Source: Bacillus thuringiensis
Lineage (GTDB): Bacteria; Bacillota; Bacilli; Bacillales; Bacillaceae_G
Reading direction: 5' to 3'
DNA: 64,000 nt
Assembly (NCBI RefSeq): GCF_014932895.1
Contig: NZ_JACYOF010000012.1
Coordinates: 262 to 64,261 of the forward strand
Within the stretch, counting starts at the first letter, position 1. Every line of letters begins with the position of its first letter. The translations under genes and the position numbers were made by a program. Of the stretch, positions 56,644 through 64,000 are shown piece after piece. The notes under the pieces were generated by a model. The model saw only the letters and a program-made list of their open reading frames with translations. It searched no databases and was not told the DNA's origin.

Positions 56644-57406
56644 ATATTTCAAACAACATGTCTCGAAATAGTGTATTTAAAATCTCAATATCGATCCCTA
56701 ATCCCTTTTCAACGCCTTTCACGTATTGCTGATAGTAATCAATTTGTTCTTCTAAAAATTGATCTAACACCTTAATTTGCAATCCAACATCTAATTCAGT
56801 ACCTGCTTTTTTCTTTATTAACAACTTCTCAATTTCATCTAATACGCTACGTTCTAATGTTAATTCTGTAATCAATCGATCAAATTCTACTGGAGGCAGC
56901 GTCCTTTTCTCCTCCAGCCACTTACATGCTAAAATAGGACGTAATACATAAAAGTACTTTTTCAACTTTACATTCTCACCTTGCAAAAATTCACGATAAT
57001 TTTTCGACGCCATATGTAAGTAATGATATATCGTTGCTTTTGGATCAAAATTCTTTTCACTCATTTGCTGAAGCTGCTCTGGAAAATTAGAGTTTTTCGA
57101 ATAAAAAATTGGTGATCGAACCCACTCAAGTAAAGCTGGATTTGACTTCGCGAATAGTTGCAATGCCTTTTTAATATCCCATCCGCTTATATCTAAATCA
57201 TCACTAATCGGATATTCAATTACATCACGTTTATCATGAATTGATAAATACCATTCTACTGGATGTATATAAACAAACCTAACATCATAATCGCTATCTT
57301 TCGATGGAAATCCCCAAGCACGACTCCCTGATTCCACTGCAAATAAAATTTTCACATCATTCTCTTTTTCAATTCTTTCTAACTCTAATTCAATTTTCGC
57401 TCTCAT
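56624..57406 (-). CDS. ycgL: Predicted nucleotidyltransferase (YcgL/RlaP family)
   Basis: A 260-residue protein of the polymerase-beta nucleotidyltransferase superfamily: VESGSRAWGFPSKDSDYDVRFVYIHP contains the GS-x(n)-DxD active-site motif, with a third carboxylate likely in DLDISGWDI. The RlaP family has been linked to RNA repair or tRNA-end modification by genome context in other bacteria; function in Bacillus is unknown. The start (57406) has only a weak ribosome binding site. A terminator lies between it and the upstream ATPase gene. Confidence 0.85.
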   Translation of the reverse strand: MRAKIELELERIEKENDVKILFAVESGSRAWGFPSKDSDYDVRFVYIHPVEWYLSIHDKRDVIEYPISDDLDISGWDIKKALQLFAKSNPALLEWVRSPIFYSKNSNFPEQLQQMSEKNFDPKATIYHYLHMASKNYREFLQGENVKLKKYFYVLRPILACKWLEEKRTLPPVEFDRLITELTLERSVLDEIEKLLIKKKAGTELDVGLQIKVLDQFLEEQIDYYQQYVKGVEKGLGIDIEILNTLFRDMLFEIYQKEHK

Positions 57407-57478
57407 TTCATACCATCCCCATTTTTTGATTATTTCCTTGGAAATTCGACAAATATACTACTAATTTTACTACATACT

Positions 57479-57511
57479 AAAATAACTGCCAGAAATTTTC
57501 TGACAGTTTGA
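57479..57511 (-). terminator. Terminator of the twin P-loop ATPase gene
   Basis: AAACTGTCAGAAA / TTTCTGGCAGTTATTTT on the minus strand, with one G-T pair. Confidence 0.8.
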
Positions 57512-57520
57512 CAAAGCCTA

Positions 57521-58636
57521 TTATTTCTTTTCAATTACAGTAGCGGCAATTCGTTCAAACTCTTTTTGAATTTCCTCTTTATATGCATCCACTTTTGAAA
57601 AATCCATAGCCGCGATATAAATTCGTTCTAATTTATCACGAACTGATTTCGCTTTCGCTAAGAAAGACATCGCTTCATTCATTTTTGCTTTATATTGAAT
57701 GGAAACATCACGAATTTCCTTTGCATACTTCTCATCCGTCCCTGGCGTAACAATAAGGGCATACATATCAATAATTTCATCACCTTCACGATTTGGAAAA
57801 TATTCATGTGGTGCGGTGCTATCAAAAATTGCAAATCCTAACTCTCTTACGATAACCATATCAAGACTATTCGGATCGAATCCACAATGATATACTTCAA
57901 CGTCAAACCCTTTTTCTTCTGCTGCCTTCGCTAACTTTTTGAGCATTGTTGATTTTCCAGATCCCGGGCGCCCTTTTATAAAATAACGATGTGGCAATCC
58001 TTCTGTTAAATTAGGAACAAAATCAACTGCTCCTTTTGGAGTAGCAGCACCTAAAAAACGATGTTTCACAATCGATTGTTTCCCCTTTTTATCTGTAAAT
58101 AATTTCTGAACCAACTGATTTGTTAGTTCATTTGCTTTGTTAAAATCAATATTATTAATATATATTTTCTCCCACTCATCATGTATAACAAGCGCCTCTT
58201 TAAAGCAACCGTAAGCAGCTTGAAAAGCCTTGCTTGCTTCTGAAACAAATCGTTCAATTTCTAGCTTCTGCTTTCTTAATTTATCTGAGTCCCAAGCAAC
58301 TCCTAAATTTATATACTCTTCAATAACTCCTGGCATTTTTGGCTCAATAACATGCGGTGATGTTCCATCAACAATTCCTACTTTTAATTTCGGAATAATC
58401 ACACCATCAACTGACTTATTATCAGAAGAACAATGCAAAAGTTCAATATCATATCCTTTTTCAACCCATTCACGACCTATTGTCTTAATTAAAGAAGATT
58501 TCCCCGTTCCTGGACCACCCTTTAAAATAAATAATCTGTCTAGCCCTTTTAAATTCTCTTCGTATAAATTATGAAATCCTCTAGCTGTATTTCCGCCAGC
58601 ATAATAATTCAATACATTCCCTGTCACTGCACTCAC
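57521..58636 (-). CDS. Twin P-loop ATPase (PRK06851-like)
   Basis: A 371-residue soluble protein formed by two homologous halves, each with its own Walker A: FILKGGPGTGKSSLIKTIG (about residues 35-52) and YFIKGRPGSGKSTMLKKLA (about 222-240). After each Walker A comes a parallel segment: YDIELLHCSSDNKSVDGVIIPKLKVGIVDGTSPH versus FDVEVYHCGFDPNSLDMVIVRELGFAIFDSTAPH. This is a tandem duplication with a conserved HC-DxxS-D pattern and D-T-PH end. I recall it only as a conserved hypothetical ATPase. It is not an operon with ycgL because a terminator intervenes. Confidence 0.8.
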   Translation of the reverse strand: MSAVTGNVLNYYAGGNTARGFHNLYEENLKGLDRLFILKGGPGTGKSSLIKTIGREWVEKGYDIELLHCSSDNKSVDGVIIPKLKVGIVDGTSPHVIEPKMPGVIEEYINLGVAWDSDKLRKQKLEIERFVSEASKAFQAAYGCFKEALVIHDEWEKIYINNIDFNKANELTNQLVQKLFTDKKGKQSIVKHRFLGAATPKGAVDFVPNLTEGLPHRYFIKGRPGSGKSTMLKKLAKAAEEKGFDVEVYHCGFDPNSLDMVIVRELGFAIFDSTAPHEYFPNREGDEIIDMYALIVTPGTDEKYAKEIRDVSIQYKAKMNEAMSFLAKAKSVRDKLERIYIAAMDFSKVDAYKEEIQKEFERIAATVIEKK

Positions 58637-58778
58637 TCCTTCGCAGCATTCTATTTACATAAGCTACAATATGCAAGCAACTTTATTTGGGTGAATACCT
58701 AATTCGTGTTGCGCAAAAAAAGGAAATGAATTACAATTTAAATATTATAAATATTCCGAACACCAAAACTGAATATAC

Positions 58779-58945
58779 CTTTATCAAGAGAGGCAGAGGG
58801 ACCGGCCCTTTGAAGCCCAGCAACCTCAGTTTATAAGAACTGAATAGGTGCTAATTCCTGCAGAATGCATTGCATTTTGGAAGATAAAACTCAACTAGTA
58901 TGTAAAGTTCATCTTTCTTGATTATGAAGGATGGGCTTTTTATTA
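58779..58945 (+). ncRNA. SAM-I (S-box) riboswitch upstream of the cyclase gene
   Basis: TTTATCAAGAGAGGCAGAGG, GACCGGCCCTTTGAAGCCC, AGCAACCTCAG, and AGGTGCTAATTCCTGCAG are the S-box core. P1 closes by CTTTATC (58778-58784) with GATAAAA (58882-58888). A terminator follows at 58904-58942 (GTTCATCTTTC / GAAGGATGGGC, T-run). SAM should end transcription before the downstream gene. Confidence 0.93.
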
Positions 58946-58975
58946 TTTGAAAAACATATATTGGAGGTATGTAAA

Positions 58976-59608
58976 GTGAAAGTAATTGATCTATCACAAA
59001 CGTTTGAAAATAACATGTCTCAATTTCCCGGAACACCCAAAATCCAACTCGAAGCAATTACAAGTGTTGAAGAGACAGGTTATCAAGTTACAGATTTCCA
59101 TTCTGTCGTTCATGTGGGTACGCATTGTGATGCTCCTGCGCATTTCATTTCAGGTGCAACCACTATTGATCAATTACCCCTTGATCAATTTGTAGGCGAA
59201 GCTGTACTTATCGATGTAACTCATATTCAAGAGCGAAAATTACCTAAGGAAGTATTGCATGGTACCGACATAAAAGAAGGCAATATTGTCATTTTCCATT
59301 CCAACCTATCTAATAAATGGAATACAGAAGCTTATGAGAAAGAAGCATTTTATCTTTCCGAAGAATTAGCTAAAGAACTAGTTCGATTAAAAATAAAATC
59401 TGTCGGTTTAGATTTTATTTCTCCTGATGAGGTAACGACAGAAACATCACCAATTCATCACATATTACTAGGGAATAATATTTATTTAATCGAAAACTTA
59501 ACAAATCTAGATGCCATTAACGCGAAACGTTTCTTTTTCTCAGCAGCACCTTTAAAAATTAAAGATAGTGATGGTGCTTTCGCAAGAGCATTCGCTGTTA
59601 TTTTTTAA
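58976..59608 (+). CDS. Cyclase family metal-dependent hydrolase (KynB-like fold), SAM-riboswitch controlled
   Basis: A 210-residue protein of the cyclase/arylformamidase family with the zinc motif HVGTHCDAPAHF (HxGTHxDxPxH). The typical start IDLSQTFENNMSQFPGTP identifies GTG 58976 (GGAGGTATGTAAA before it), not the upstream ATG. The family hydrolyses N-formylkynurenine, isatin and similar amides. Sulfur or methionine-related substrate is inferred from the S-box alone. No operon partner. Confidence 0.88.
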   Translation: MKVIDLSQTFENNMSQFPGTPKIQLEAITSVEETGYQVTDFHSVVHVGTHCDAPAHFISGATTIDQLPLDQFVGEAVLIDVTHIQERKLPKEVLHGTDIKEGNIVIFHSNLSNKWNTEAYEKEAFYLSEELAKELVRLKIKSVGLDFISPDEVTTETSPIHHILLGNNIYLIENLTNLDAINAKRFFFSAAPLKIKDSDGAFARAFAVIF

Positions 59609-59644
59609 AACAAGATCTACTTATAAACGAAAAAGCAAAGATCA

Positions 59645-60025
59645 TTACTGACCTTTGCTTCTATATTTTTTATTTAAATTAAGAAATAATTGTTCCACAC
59701 GAGGACGTACCCAAGCTAAATAATCTTTCTCTTTCTTCTTTGTACAAGCTATCTCTTCTCCATCTACCATTCCGACAAGTTCTAGCTCTAACAGTTGCCT
59801 CGTGAATGCTAACATATTTACTTCTTCGGCCGGATACTCTTCTTTTAATTTCTCCTCAATTTCTCCTAATAAAAAACCGTCACGCATCATTGCCAGTGCA
59901 TCAATCCAAAGTGGCGGCATTTCATATTTCTCTCCTGTCATTGTATCTTTTACGATATAATTCTTTTGCTCTTTTCGAAATTGAATCGTGTGTAAACATA
60001 CAGTCGAATTTAATGTTAATTCCAT
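59645..60025 (-). CDS. PqqD-like (winged-helix/RRE-type) small protein
   Basis: A 126-residue protein. Residues 20-90 fit the PqqD pattern: VKDTMTGEKYEMPPLWIDALAMMRDGFLLGEIEEKLKEEYPAEEV-MLAFTRQLLELELVG. PqqD-type domains bind leader peptides of RiPPs or act as stand-alone wings. No radical SAM, precursor or protease gene lies near. Charged C-terminal tail (KKKEKDYLAW..KKYRSKG). Start moved to the second ATG (60025) by spacing from AGAGGTGGT. The assignment rests on pattern recognition. Confidence 0.65.
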   Translation of the reverse strand: MELTLNSTVCLHTIQFRKEQKNYIVKDTMTGEKYEMPPLWIDALAMMRDGFLLGEIEEKLKEEYPAEEVNMLAFTRQLLELELVGMVDGEEIACTKKKEKDYLAWVRPRVEQLFLNLNKKYRSKGQ

Positions 60026-60054
60026 CATACCACCTCTTTCATAATATCTGCATA

Positions 60055-60087
60055 GAAAAAAGGATGCCTGTGCACCCCTCTTTTTTC
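60055..60087 (-). terminator. Terminator in the leader of the PqqD-like gene
   Basis: AAAAAAGAGGGGTGC, short loop, GCATCCTTTTTTC, 30 bp upstream of the gene it would silence. Confidence 0.75.
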
Positions 60088-60093
60088 ATAACA

Positions 60094-60126
60094 CTACCGA
60101 ACCGTTACACGAGTAACTAATCTCAT
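60094..60126 (-). CDS. Possible ten-residue leader peptide MRLVTRVTVR
   Basis: A short Arg/Val-rich ORF after GGAGGAAAATATCGAC and directly before a terminator. Whether the SD is transcribed depends on whether the adjacent TATAAT is the -10. Speculative. Confidence 0.3.
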   Translation of the reverse strand: MRLVTRVTVR

Positions 60127-60180
60127 GTCGATATTTTCCTCCATTATAAACGAAGTGTTTTATAAAAAAAACCCTTCTTG

Positions 60181-60200
60181 AAACATTTTATAAAATGTTT
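60181..60200. promoter_or_regulatory. Perfect 20-bp palindrome between kinase and PqqD-like gene
   Basis: AAACATTTTATAAAATGTTT is an exact palindrome about 155 bp upstream of the PqqD-like start and 50 bp downstream of the kinase stop. It could be an operator or a weak terminator stem. Confidence 0.45.
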
Positions 60201-60250
60201 ATATTTACACAACAAGAACACTTTTCTGAAAAATAATTCCTTCTACTTCA

Positions 60251-61477
60251 CTACACTGTCGGTAAATAAATTTCCACTTTCGTTCCCATACCCATACTAC
60301 TTTGAATCGTGATACTCCCTTGATGTTCCTTAATAATTTTATATGTAATCATTAAACCAAGCCCTGTACCATTCTCCTTTGTTGTGTAAAAAGCCTTTCC
60401 AATCTTCTCTAATTTCTCCTGCTCTATACCAAAGCCTTGATCCTCGACAGAAATACACACATATCCTCCAGTTTTTTCATATGCACGAATATGAATGTCT
60501 CCACCTTCCGGCATTGATTCTATTCCGTTTTTAATAATATTTAACAACACTTGTTTTAACTGTTTATCATCGCCGTTTATAACAGGTAAATTTCCATCTA
60601 CTTGCAAATGAAATTCCACTCTATATTGCGTTGCATAACTTTCCATTAGCTGGACAACATATAAAAGGATTTCTCGTATATTACACCATTCATAATTTAT
60701 TGGTTTCGGTTTTCCTAGTAACATCAATTCACTCGCAAAGCCATTAATTCTTTCAATTTCTTGTAACATAATGTCATAGCTCATCGTATCAGCAGGGTTT
60801 CTTTCTTTTTGTATTTGCGTAAATCCTTTTAAAGCTGTTAATGGATTTCGAATTTCATGAGCAATTGTTGTAGACATTGTACCAATAACAGCTAAATTTT
60901 CCGTCTCTTTCACATTGTTCATCATTTCAACCACTGTTCTTACATAAGATTGAAATCGTTTTAATAAAGAATGTGAAATAATGAAATAGAATATACATAA
61001 AACAAGCGGAATCACAACTTTTAAATCTTGTAATAACAATGTAAAAAGTACGTACTTTCCAATTACACTAAAGGAAACTAAATAAAAATATTTTCTGTTC
61101 ACGAAAACCGGTGCAAATAAAATTAATAACATTTCTACCATACTACCATGTTCAAAAGCTCTATCCGTTCGTAAATAAATCATTAAATTATTAATAAGAT
61201 TGATAAACATGTACCCAAATAAAAATAAATATTTTACAGAATATACATAGCCTCTTTTTTGAAGATATATCGAAATGGGAAATAATGCTATTACAAATAT
61301 ATATAAACCTATTCCAAGGCTACCTTTTGGCCAACCTACCGTTGTTCCATTAATATTCATAGCGGGGTATACAAAATAATATATAGCGTCATATAAAAAG
61401 AATATAATATAGAATAATAATATAAATACCTTTAAAGCTTTTCTTTCTTCATAAATCAAGTTCTTGTATTTGTTCAT
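60251..61477 (-). CDS. Membrane sensor histidine kinase (sporulation-kinase-like)
   Basis: A 408-residue kinase with about six helices (residues about 17-172) and almost no loops, then HisKA with the phospho-acceptor His207 in STTIAHEIRNPLTALKGF and an HATPase domain (NIIKNGIESMPEGGDI, VEDQGFGIEQEKL, TTKENGTGLGL). No response regulator is adjacent, so it is an orphan, as are the Kin proteins feeding Spo0F. The N-terminal region resembles multi-helix KinB-like sensors. Signal unknown. Confidence 0.88.
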   Translation of the reverse strand: MNKYKNLIYEERKALKVFILLFYIIFFLYDAIYYFVYPAMNINGTTVGWPKGSLGIGLYIFVIALFPISIYLQKRGYVYSVKYLFLFGYMFINLINNLMIYLRTDRAFEHGSMVEMLLILFAPVFVNRKYFYLVSFSVIGKYVLFTLLLQDLKVVIPLVLCIFYFIISHSLLKRFQSYVRTVVEMMNNVKETENLAVIGTMSTTIAHEIRNPLTALKGFTQIQKERNPADTMSYDIMLQEIERINGFASELMLLGKPKPINYEWCNIREILLYVVQLMESYATQYRVEFHLQVDGNLPVINGDDKQLKQVLLNIIKNGIESMPEGGDIHIRAYEKTGGYVCISVEDQGFGIEQEKLEKIGKAFYTTKENGTGLGLMITYKIIKEHQGSITIQSSMGMGTKVEIYLPTV

Positions 61478-61580
61478 ATAAAAACTCCCCTTGATTGATA
61501 CAAAAAAAAGTTTCCGCTGTTATCTCCTTAAATTATAAGTATGAAATTGCTTTCAGGGCAATATGTAACCTTATCATACT

Positions 61581-61608
61581 AAAAAGGAAGGAGATCTCCT
61601 TCCTTTTT
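61581..61608 (-). terminator. Perfect palindromic terminator downstream of the broken gene
   Basis: A 28-bp perfect palindrome with arms AAAAAGGAAGGAGA and an internal GATC centre, ending in T5. It lies 10 bp after the stop of the extended reading frame. Confidence 0.8.
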
Positions 61609-61617
61609 AGTCACAAC

Positions 61618-62418
61618 TTATATCCACCTTACCCTATCGTGTAACAGTCCATCTGTAAAATCATTATGCCCTATTACAAAATCCTTCATATATAAATTTA
61701 CATATTCACCGTACTTACTTTCTGTCTTTAATAATAATTCCTCGACATAATAAGCACCTTATCCAAAGTGATCTAAAAGTAAACTACACAAACCTGCATA
61801 AATTCCGCACCCTACTTGGAAGTAAGTTGCATTTGTTTTATATTTATGAAAAACTTGGCTACTATTCATTACGTTATACATATACGTCTCGCCATTTTCA
61901 TAAACGAGGAATACACCGACTAGATCCTCTCCCGTAACCTCTTCTTCCGCTGGATTAAATACTTTACGATTCCAGTTGCATAAATCTTCTACTTGCTCTA
62001 AGTTTTGTCTAATTAAATTGGTTGTATACTCATTAATTTGGTAAAGAAAACCAACTTCCATGTTGAAAGTTTTCCCTAAAATTAAAACTTCCTCATGTGG
62101 CATTAAGCAACCATAAAACTCTTTTTCTCCTAACTTCACTTTATACTCTGAAGCATAAAGTGTATGAGGCTTTATAAGTGCTTTATCATTCAAAAACGAC
62201 GTATCATGTTCTACAATATAGCATGCCCGTGGCTTTTCATTTGGCCATTCTTTCATGAGTTCAACAATCCTCCATTGAACAACCCCCGGATTCATACCTG
62301 AACCTATAATCGCTTTTGTGTTTGTAAATTTTTCTTTCTCCTTCTCAAACCTCGCATATCTTTCCGTAAACTGAAAACCGAGTAAACTATCGTCCTGATC
62401 TATCTCCTCATTTTCCAA
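61618..62418 (-). pseudogene. Broken homospermidine-synthase/saccharopine-dehydrogenase-like gene
   Basis: Two lesions. (1) An in-frame TAA at 61761-61759 interrupts a frame that continues for 46 protein-like codons (GAYYVEELLLKTESKYGEYV..) to a stop at 61618, next to a terminator. (2) The visible protein begins without the NADP-binding Rossmann half: residues about 30 on (AIIGSGMNPGVVQWRIVELM) correspond to the middle of homospermidine-synthase-like proteins (GANPG-VS). No ribosome binding site precedes the TTG at 62418, and the frame continues directly from the upstream HTH gene. It is thus a 5'-truncated pseudogene, probably non-functional. Confidence 0.75.
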
Positions 62419-62421
62419 AGT

Positions 62422-62661
62422 TTAGTCTTCGTCTTTAACATCCATATCTTCTGGAATTGGTTCGTTTAATATTTCTTCGACTAATTGCTTATATTTCTCC
62501 ATTTGTTCTAAATGTGTATTGAATTGTTCTTTATTTAATAAATATTGCTCTCCATCGAATAGCGCACGAACTTTCTTTTGCTGAATTAACTCTTCAATAT
62601 ACGATTTTGGTAAATTCAAATACTCCGCTGCCTCTTCTACTGTTATATACAATGTGTTCAT
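62422..62661 (-). CDS. Excisionase-like HTH DNA-binding protein
   Basis: A 79-residue protein with an HTH_17 (MerR/excisionase) fold in residues 3-50 (LYITVEEAAEYLNLPKSYIEELIQQKKVRALFDGEQYLLNKEQF) and an acidic tail. No recombinase or prophage genes are nearby. Its last codon is in frame with the pseudogene behind it, separated by one TAA. Confidence 0.82.
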   Translation of the reverse strand: MNTLYITVEEAAEYLNLPKSYIEELIQQKKVRALFDGEQYLLNKEQFNTHLEQMEKYKQLVEEILNEPIPEDMDVKDED

Positions 62662-62846
62662 TCCTTTATTATTTTTTCATATATACTGTATCTTACTTTA
62701 CTTTATTTTTGTAAACAACTTAAAAAGATTTTGTAAATGTAGTTTAAAAAGCAGGTAGATGCATTCCATATATTGTATAATAATATAGTAAGTATTTTTT
62801 TAAATATAGAATGGTATCACCCATTTACACAAAGGAGAGTTAACAT

Positions 62847-63215
62847 ATGGCTACTCGTCACATCATTACAATGTTAGAAAAAACATTACAAGTTGAAACA
62901 GAAAACACAATTTCCCATTTAACAGCATCTTTATCTGATCGTATTCTTTCCCAGAGCGCAGCAACACACGAAAACAATTGTTATCATACAATTGGTGAAT
63001 GGTACAAGAATCATTTCTTATTCCAACAAGATGATTTTCTATGGGCTAAATATGCTTTCTACGACGCATATTGTGAGGCTATAAAAAAACAAGGCCATCT
63101 TACAAAACGCGTCCGTCAAATATTAGAATCATTAGCTCGAAAACACAGCAAACAATACATTGCTTCTATACTAAATATGCCATTTCCTAACGAACGAGCT
63201 AAAGGGACAGCGTAA
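62847..63215 (+). CDS. Conserved hypothetical protein, 122 aa
   Basis: A soluble, mostly helical protein (TRHIITMLEKTLQVETENTISHLTASLSDRILSQ) with a central aromatic stretch (IGEWYKNHFLFQQDDFLWAKYAFYDAYCEAIKK) and a basic C-terminal helix (RVRQILESLARKHSKQYIAS). Strong AAAGGAGAG ribosome binding site 8 nt from the ATG. I recognise no family and no neighbour suggests a role. Confidence 0.72.
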   Translation: MATRHIITMLEKTLQVETENTISHLTASLSDRILSQSAATHENNCYHTIGEWYKNHFLFQQDDFLWAKYAFYDAYCEAIKKQGHLTKRVRQILESLARKHSKQYIASILNMPFPNERAKGTA

Positions 63216-63328
63216 GCGAAACATAGGTTCATTGTTTTTTAGAATGATTTACAAATAAAATGTTCATGTCATATGAACTGATGAAACCGGTGTCATAATA
63301 ATGATAGAAAATATAGTAAACAGGAAAA

Positions 63329-63377
63329 CCCCCATTTACATCTCTCGTCCATTCGAATAGAGAAGTAAGTGGGGGTA
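63329..63377 (-). terminator. Terminator of the FNR gene
   Basis: ACCCCCACTTACTTCTCT, loop, AGAGATGTAAATGGGGGT on the minus strand, 15 bp after the stop. Confidence 0.8.
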
Positions 63378-63391
63378 TACTTGTTCCTTTA

Positions 63392-64000
63392 TTATTTCAT
63401 CATCTGCTTTATTAATTCACGATTTCTCTTCTTAAATACTTCATTATGAGAAGAAACCATTCCGTACTCACTTGCATCTGGCTGAATAAATTGTTTTGCT
63501 TTATTTACAGCATTTCCAGCATCTTGGAATGCTCCTGCAATTAAATGCAATTTACCTTCATGCTTTAAAATATCTCCAGCAGCATATAATCCATCTACAG
63601 AAGACTCACTATTTGCATTACCTGCAATATAATAATTATCTATAATCGCAACATCTAACTCACTATTTTCTAATAATGTAATATCACGTTCATATCCATG
63701 ATTAATAATAACTTCATCAATAGACAAATGAGAAACTTCACCTGTTTCATGATTCGTTAATTCTATATATTCGATCGCCTCATGATTATCACCAGCAATT
63801 AATTTTGTAATCGATGTATGAAAGAAACACTCCACTGAGCTGTTCAACAGTTGTTTTACTTGTGCTTCATGACCAGATAACTCTTCTTTTCTACATGTTA
63901 CATACACTTTTTTAGCAATTGATTCCAACTCATTTGCCCAATCAACAGCAGAATTTCCTCCACCAGAAATAATTACCGTTTTACCTTTGAAACGTTTTAA
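63392..64000 (-). CDS. Thioredoxin-reductase-like ferredoxin/flavodoxin-NADP reductase, N-terminus beyond window
   Basis: The gene enters from the right edge, so its N-terminal FAD domain is missing. The visible 202 residues contain the NADPH-binding motif VIISGGGNSAVDWANEL (GGGNSA) and the FAD-binding C-terminal GLYAAGDI..HLIAGAFQDAGNAVNKAKQFI. There is no CxxC redox motif in the visible part, as expected for YumC-type ferredoxin-NADP reductases rather than true thioredoxin reductases. Confidence 0.88.
   Translation of the reverse strand, partial: LKRFKGKTVIISGGGNSAVDWANELESIAKKVYVTCRKEELSGHEAQVKQLLNSSVECFFHTSITKLIAGDNHEAIEYIELTNHETGEVSHLSIDEVIINHGYERDITLLENSELDVAIIDNYYIAGNANSESSVDGLYAAGDILKHEGKLHLIAGAFQDAGNAVNKAKQFIQPDASEYGMVSSHNEVFKKRNRELIKQMMK

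Noticed and set aside
56624-58636. ycgL and twin P-loop ATPase as an operon or defence module
   Set aside because: A clear terminator separates them, and no nuclease or toxin-like partner is present.
60140-60146. TATAAT next to GGAGG as a certain -10 for the PqqD-like gene
   Set aside because: No matching -35 exists at 16-18 bp, and if it were the -10 the adjacent SD would lie at or before the start site; left unresolved.
61759-61761. In-frame stop as programmed readthrough or recoding
   Set aside because: The codon is TAA with no recoding signal visible, and the gene also lacks its N-terminal half, so decay is simpler.
62422-62661. Excisionase-like gene as a sign of a prophage or integrative element
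   Set aside because: No integrase, attachment repeats or phage genes are nearby; small HTH_17 proteins are common outside phages.

Overview
The window is a chromosomal segment of a low-GC Gram-positive spore former and almost certainly belongs to the Bacillus cereus group. The signs are AT-rich DNA, strong AGGAGG-type ribosome binding sites, dense intrinsic terminators, T-box, TPP, SAM and c-di-GMP leaders, three short repeats with the features I remember for the cereus-group element bcr1, and a characteristic gene set (GH18-FnIII-CBM chitinase, arcABDC plus a Crp/Fnr regulator, DcuA/B carrier, Rieske-FAD oxidoreductase). From memory the order matches the early chromosome of B. cereus ATCC 14579 read in reverse; I could not check this. 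There are no rRNA, tRNA, CRISPR, phage or IS genes.

Layout. 0-10 kb: 3'-truncated multi-SH3 secreted protein, T-box controlled prolyl-tRNA synthetase, phosphodiesterase-like enzyme, two MFS carriers, a TetR regulator with paired operators, and a three-gene operon (DUF1992, thioredoxin-like, Gly-rich membrane protein). 10-25 kb: secreted chitinase; ABC-F ATPase behind a leader-peptide attenuator; a thiamine-precursor ABC transporter under a TPP riboswitch; a chemoreceptor under a c-di-GMP-I riboswitch; Dcu carrier; threonine ammonia-lyase; thiM-thiE under a second TPP riboswitch. 24-34 kb: a Fur-controlled siderophore ABC transporter, topoisomerase III and a giant YhgE/Pip protein. 34-41 kb: alpha-glucosidase, PTS IICB and a coupled endonuclease-fold hydrolase with CcpA-type sites; a flavin oxidoreductase. 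41-49 kb: the arginine deiminase cluster arcA-arcB-arcD-arcC, arcR and argR, then a second chemoreceptor. 49-64 kb: polar amino-acid ABC transporter, fatty-acid desaturase, Rieske-FAD enzyme, AAHS-type carrier, nucleotidyltransferase, twin P-loop ATPase, SAM-riboswitch-controlled cyclase, PqqD-like orphan, sensor kinase, a broken homospermidine-synthase-like gene and a 5'-truncated ferredoxin-NADP reductase.

How the parts connect. The two TPP riboswitches control uptake of a pyrimidine precursor and salvage/condensation of the thiazole half. ArgR and two Crp/Fnr-type sites converge on arcA, so arginine fermentation can respond to arginine and to anaerobiosis. The siderophore operon is preceded by two inverted copies of one Fur-like 15-mer, one inside the promoter. 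The least explained items are the ABC-F attenuator, the SAM-regulated cyclase, the PqqD-like gene with a ten-codon upstream ORF and terminator, the hydrolase translationally coupled to a sugar PTS gene, and a 19-bp palindromic motif present three times. I found no convincing wholly new multi-gene system.
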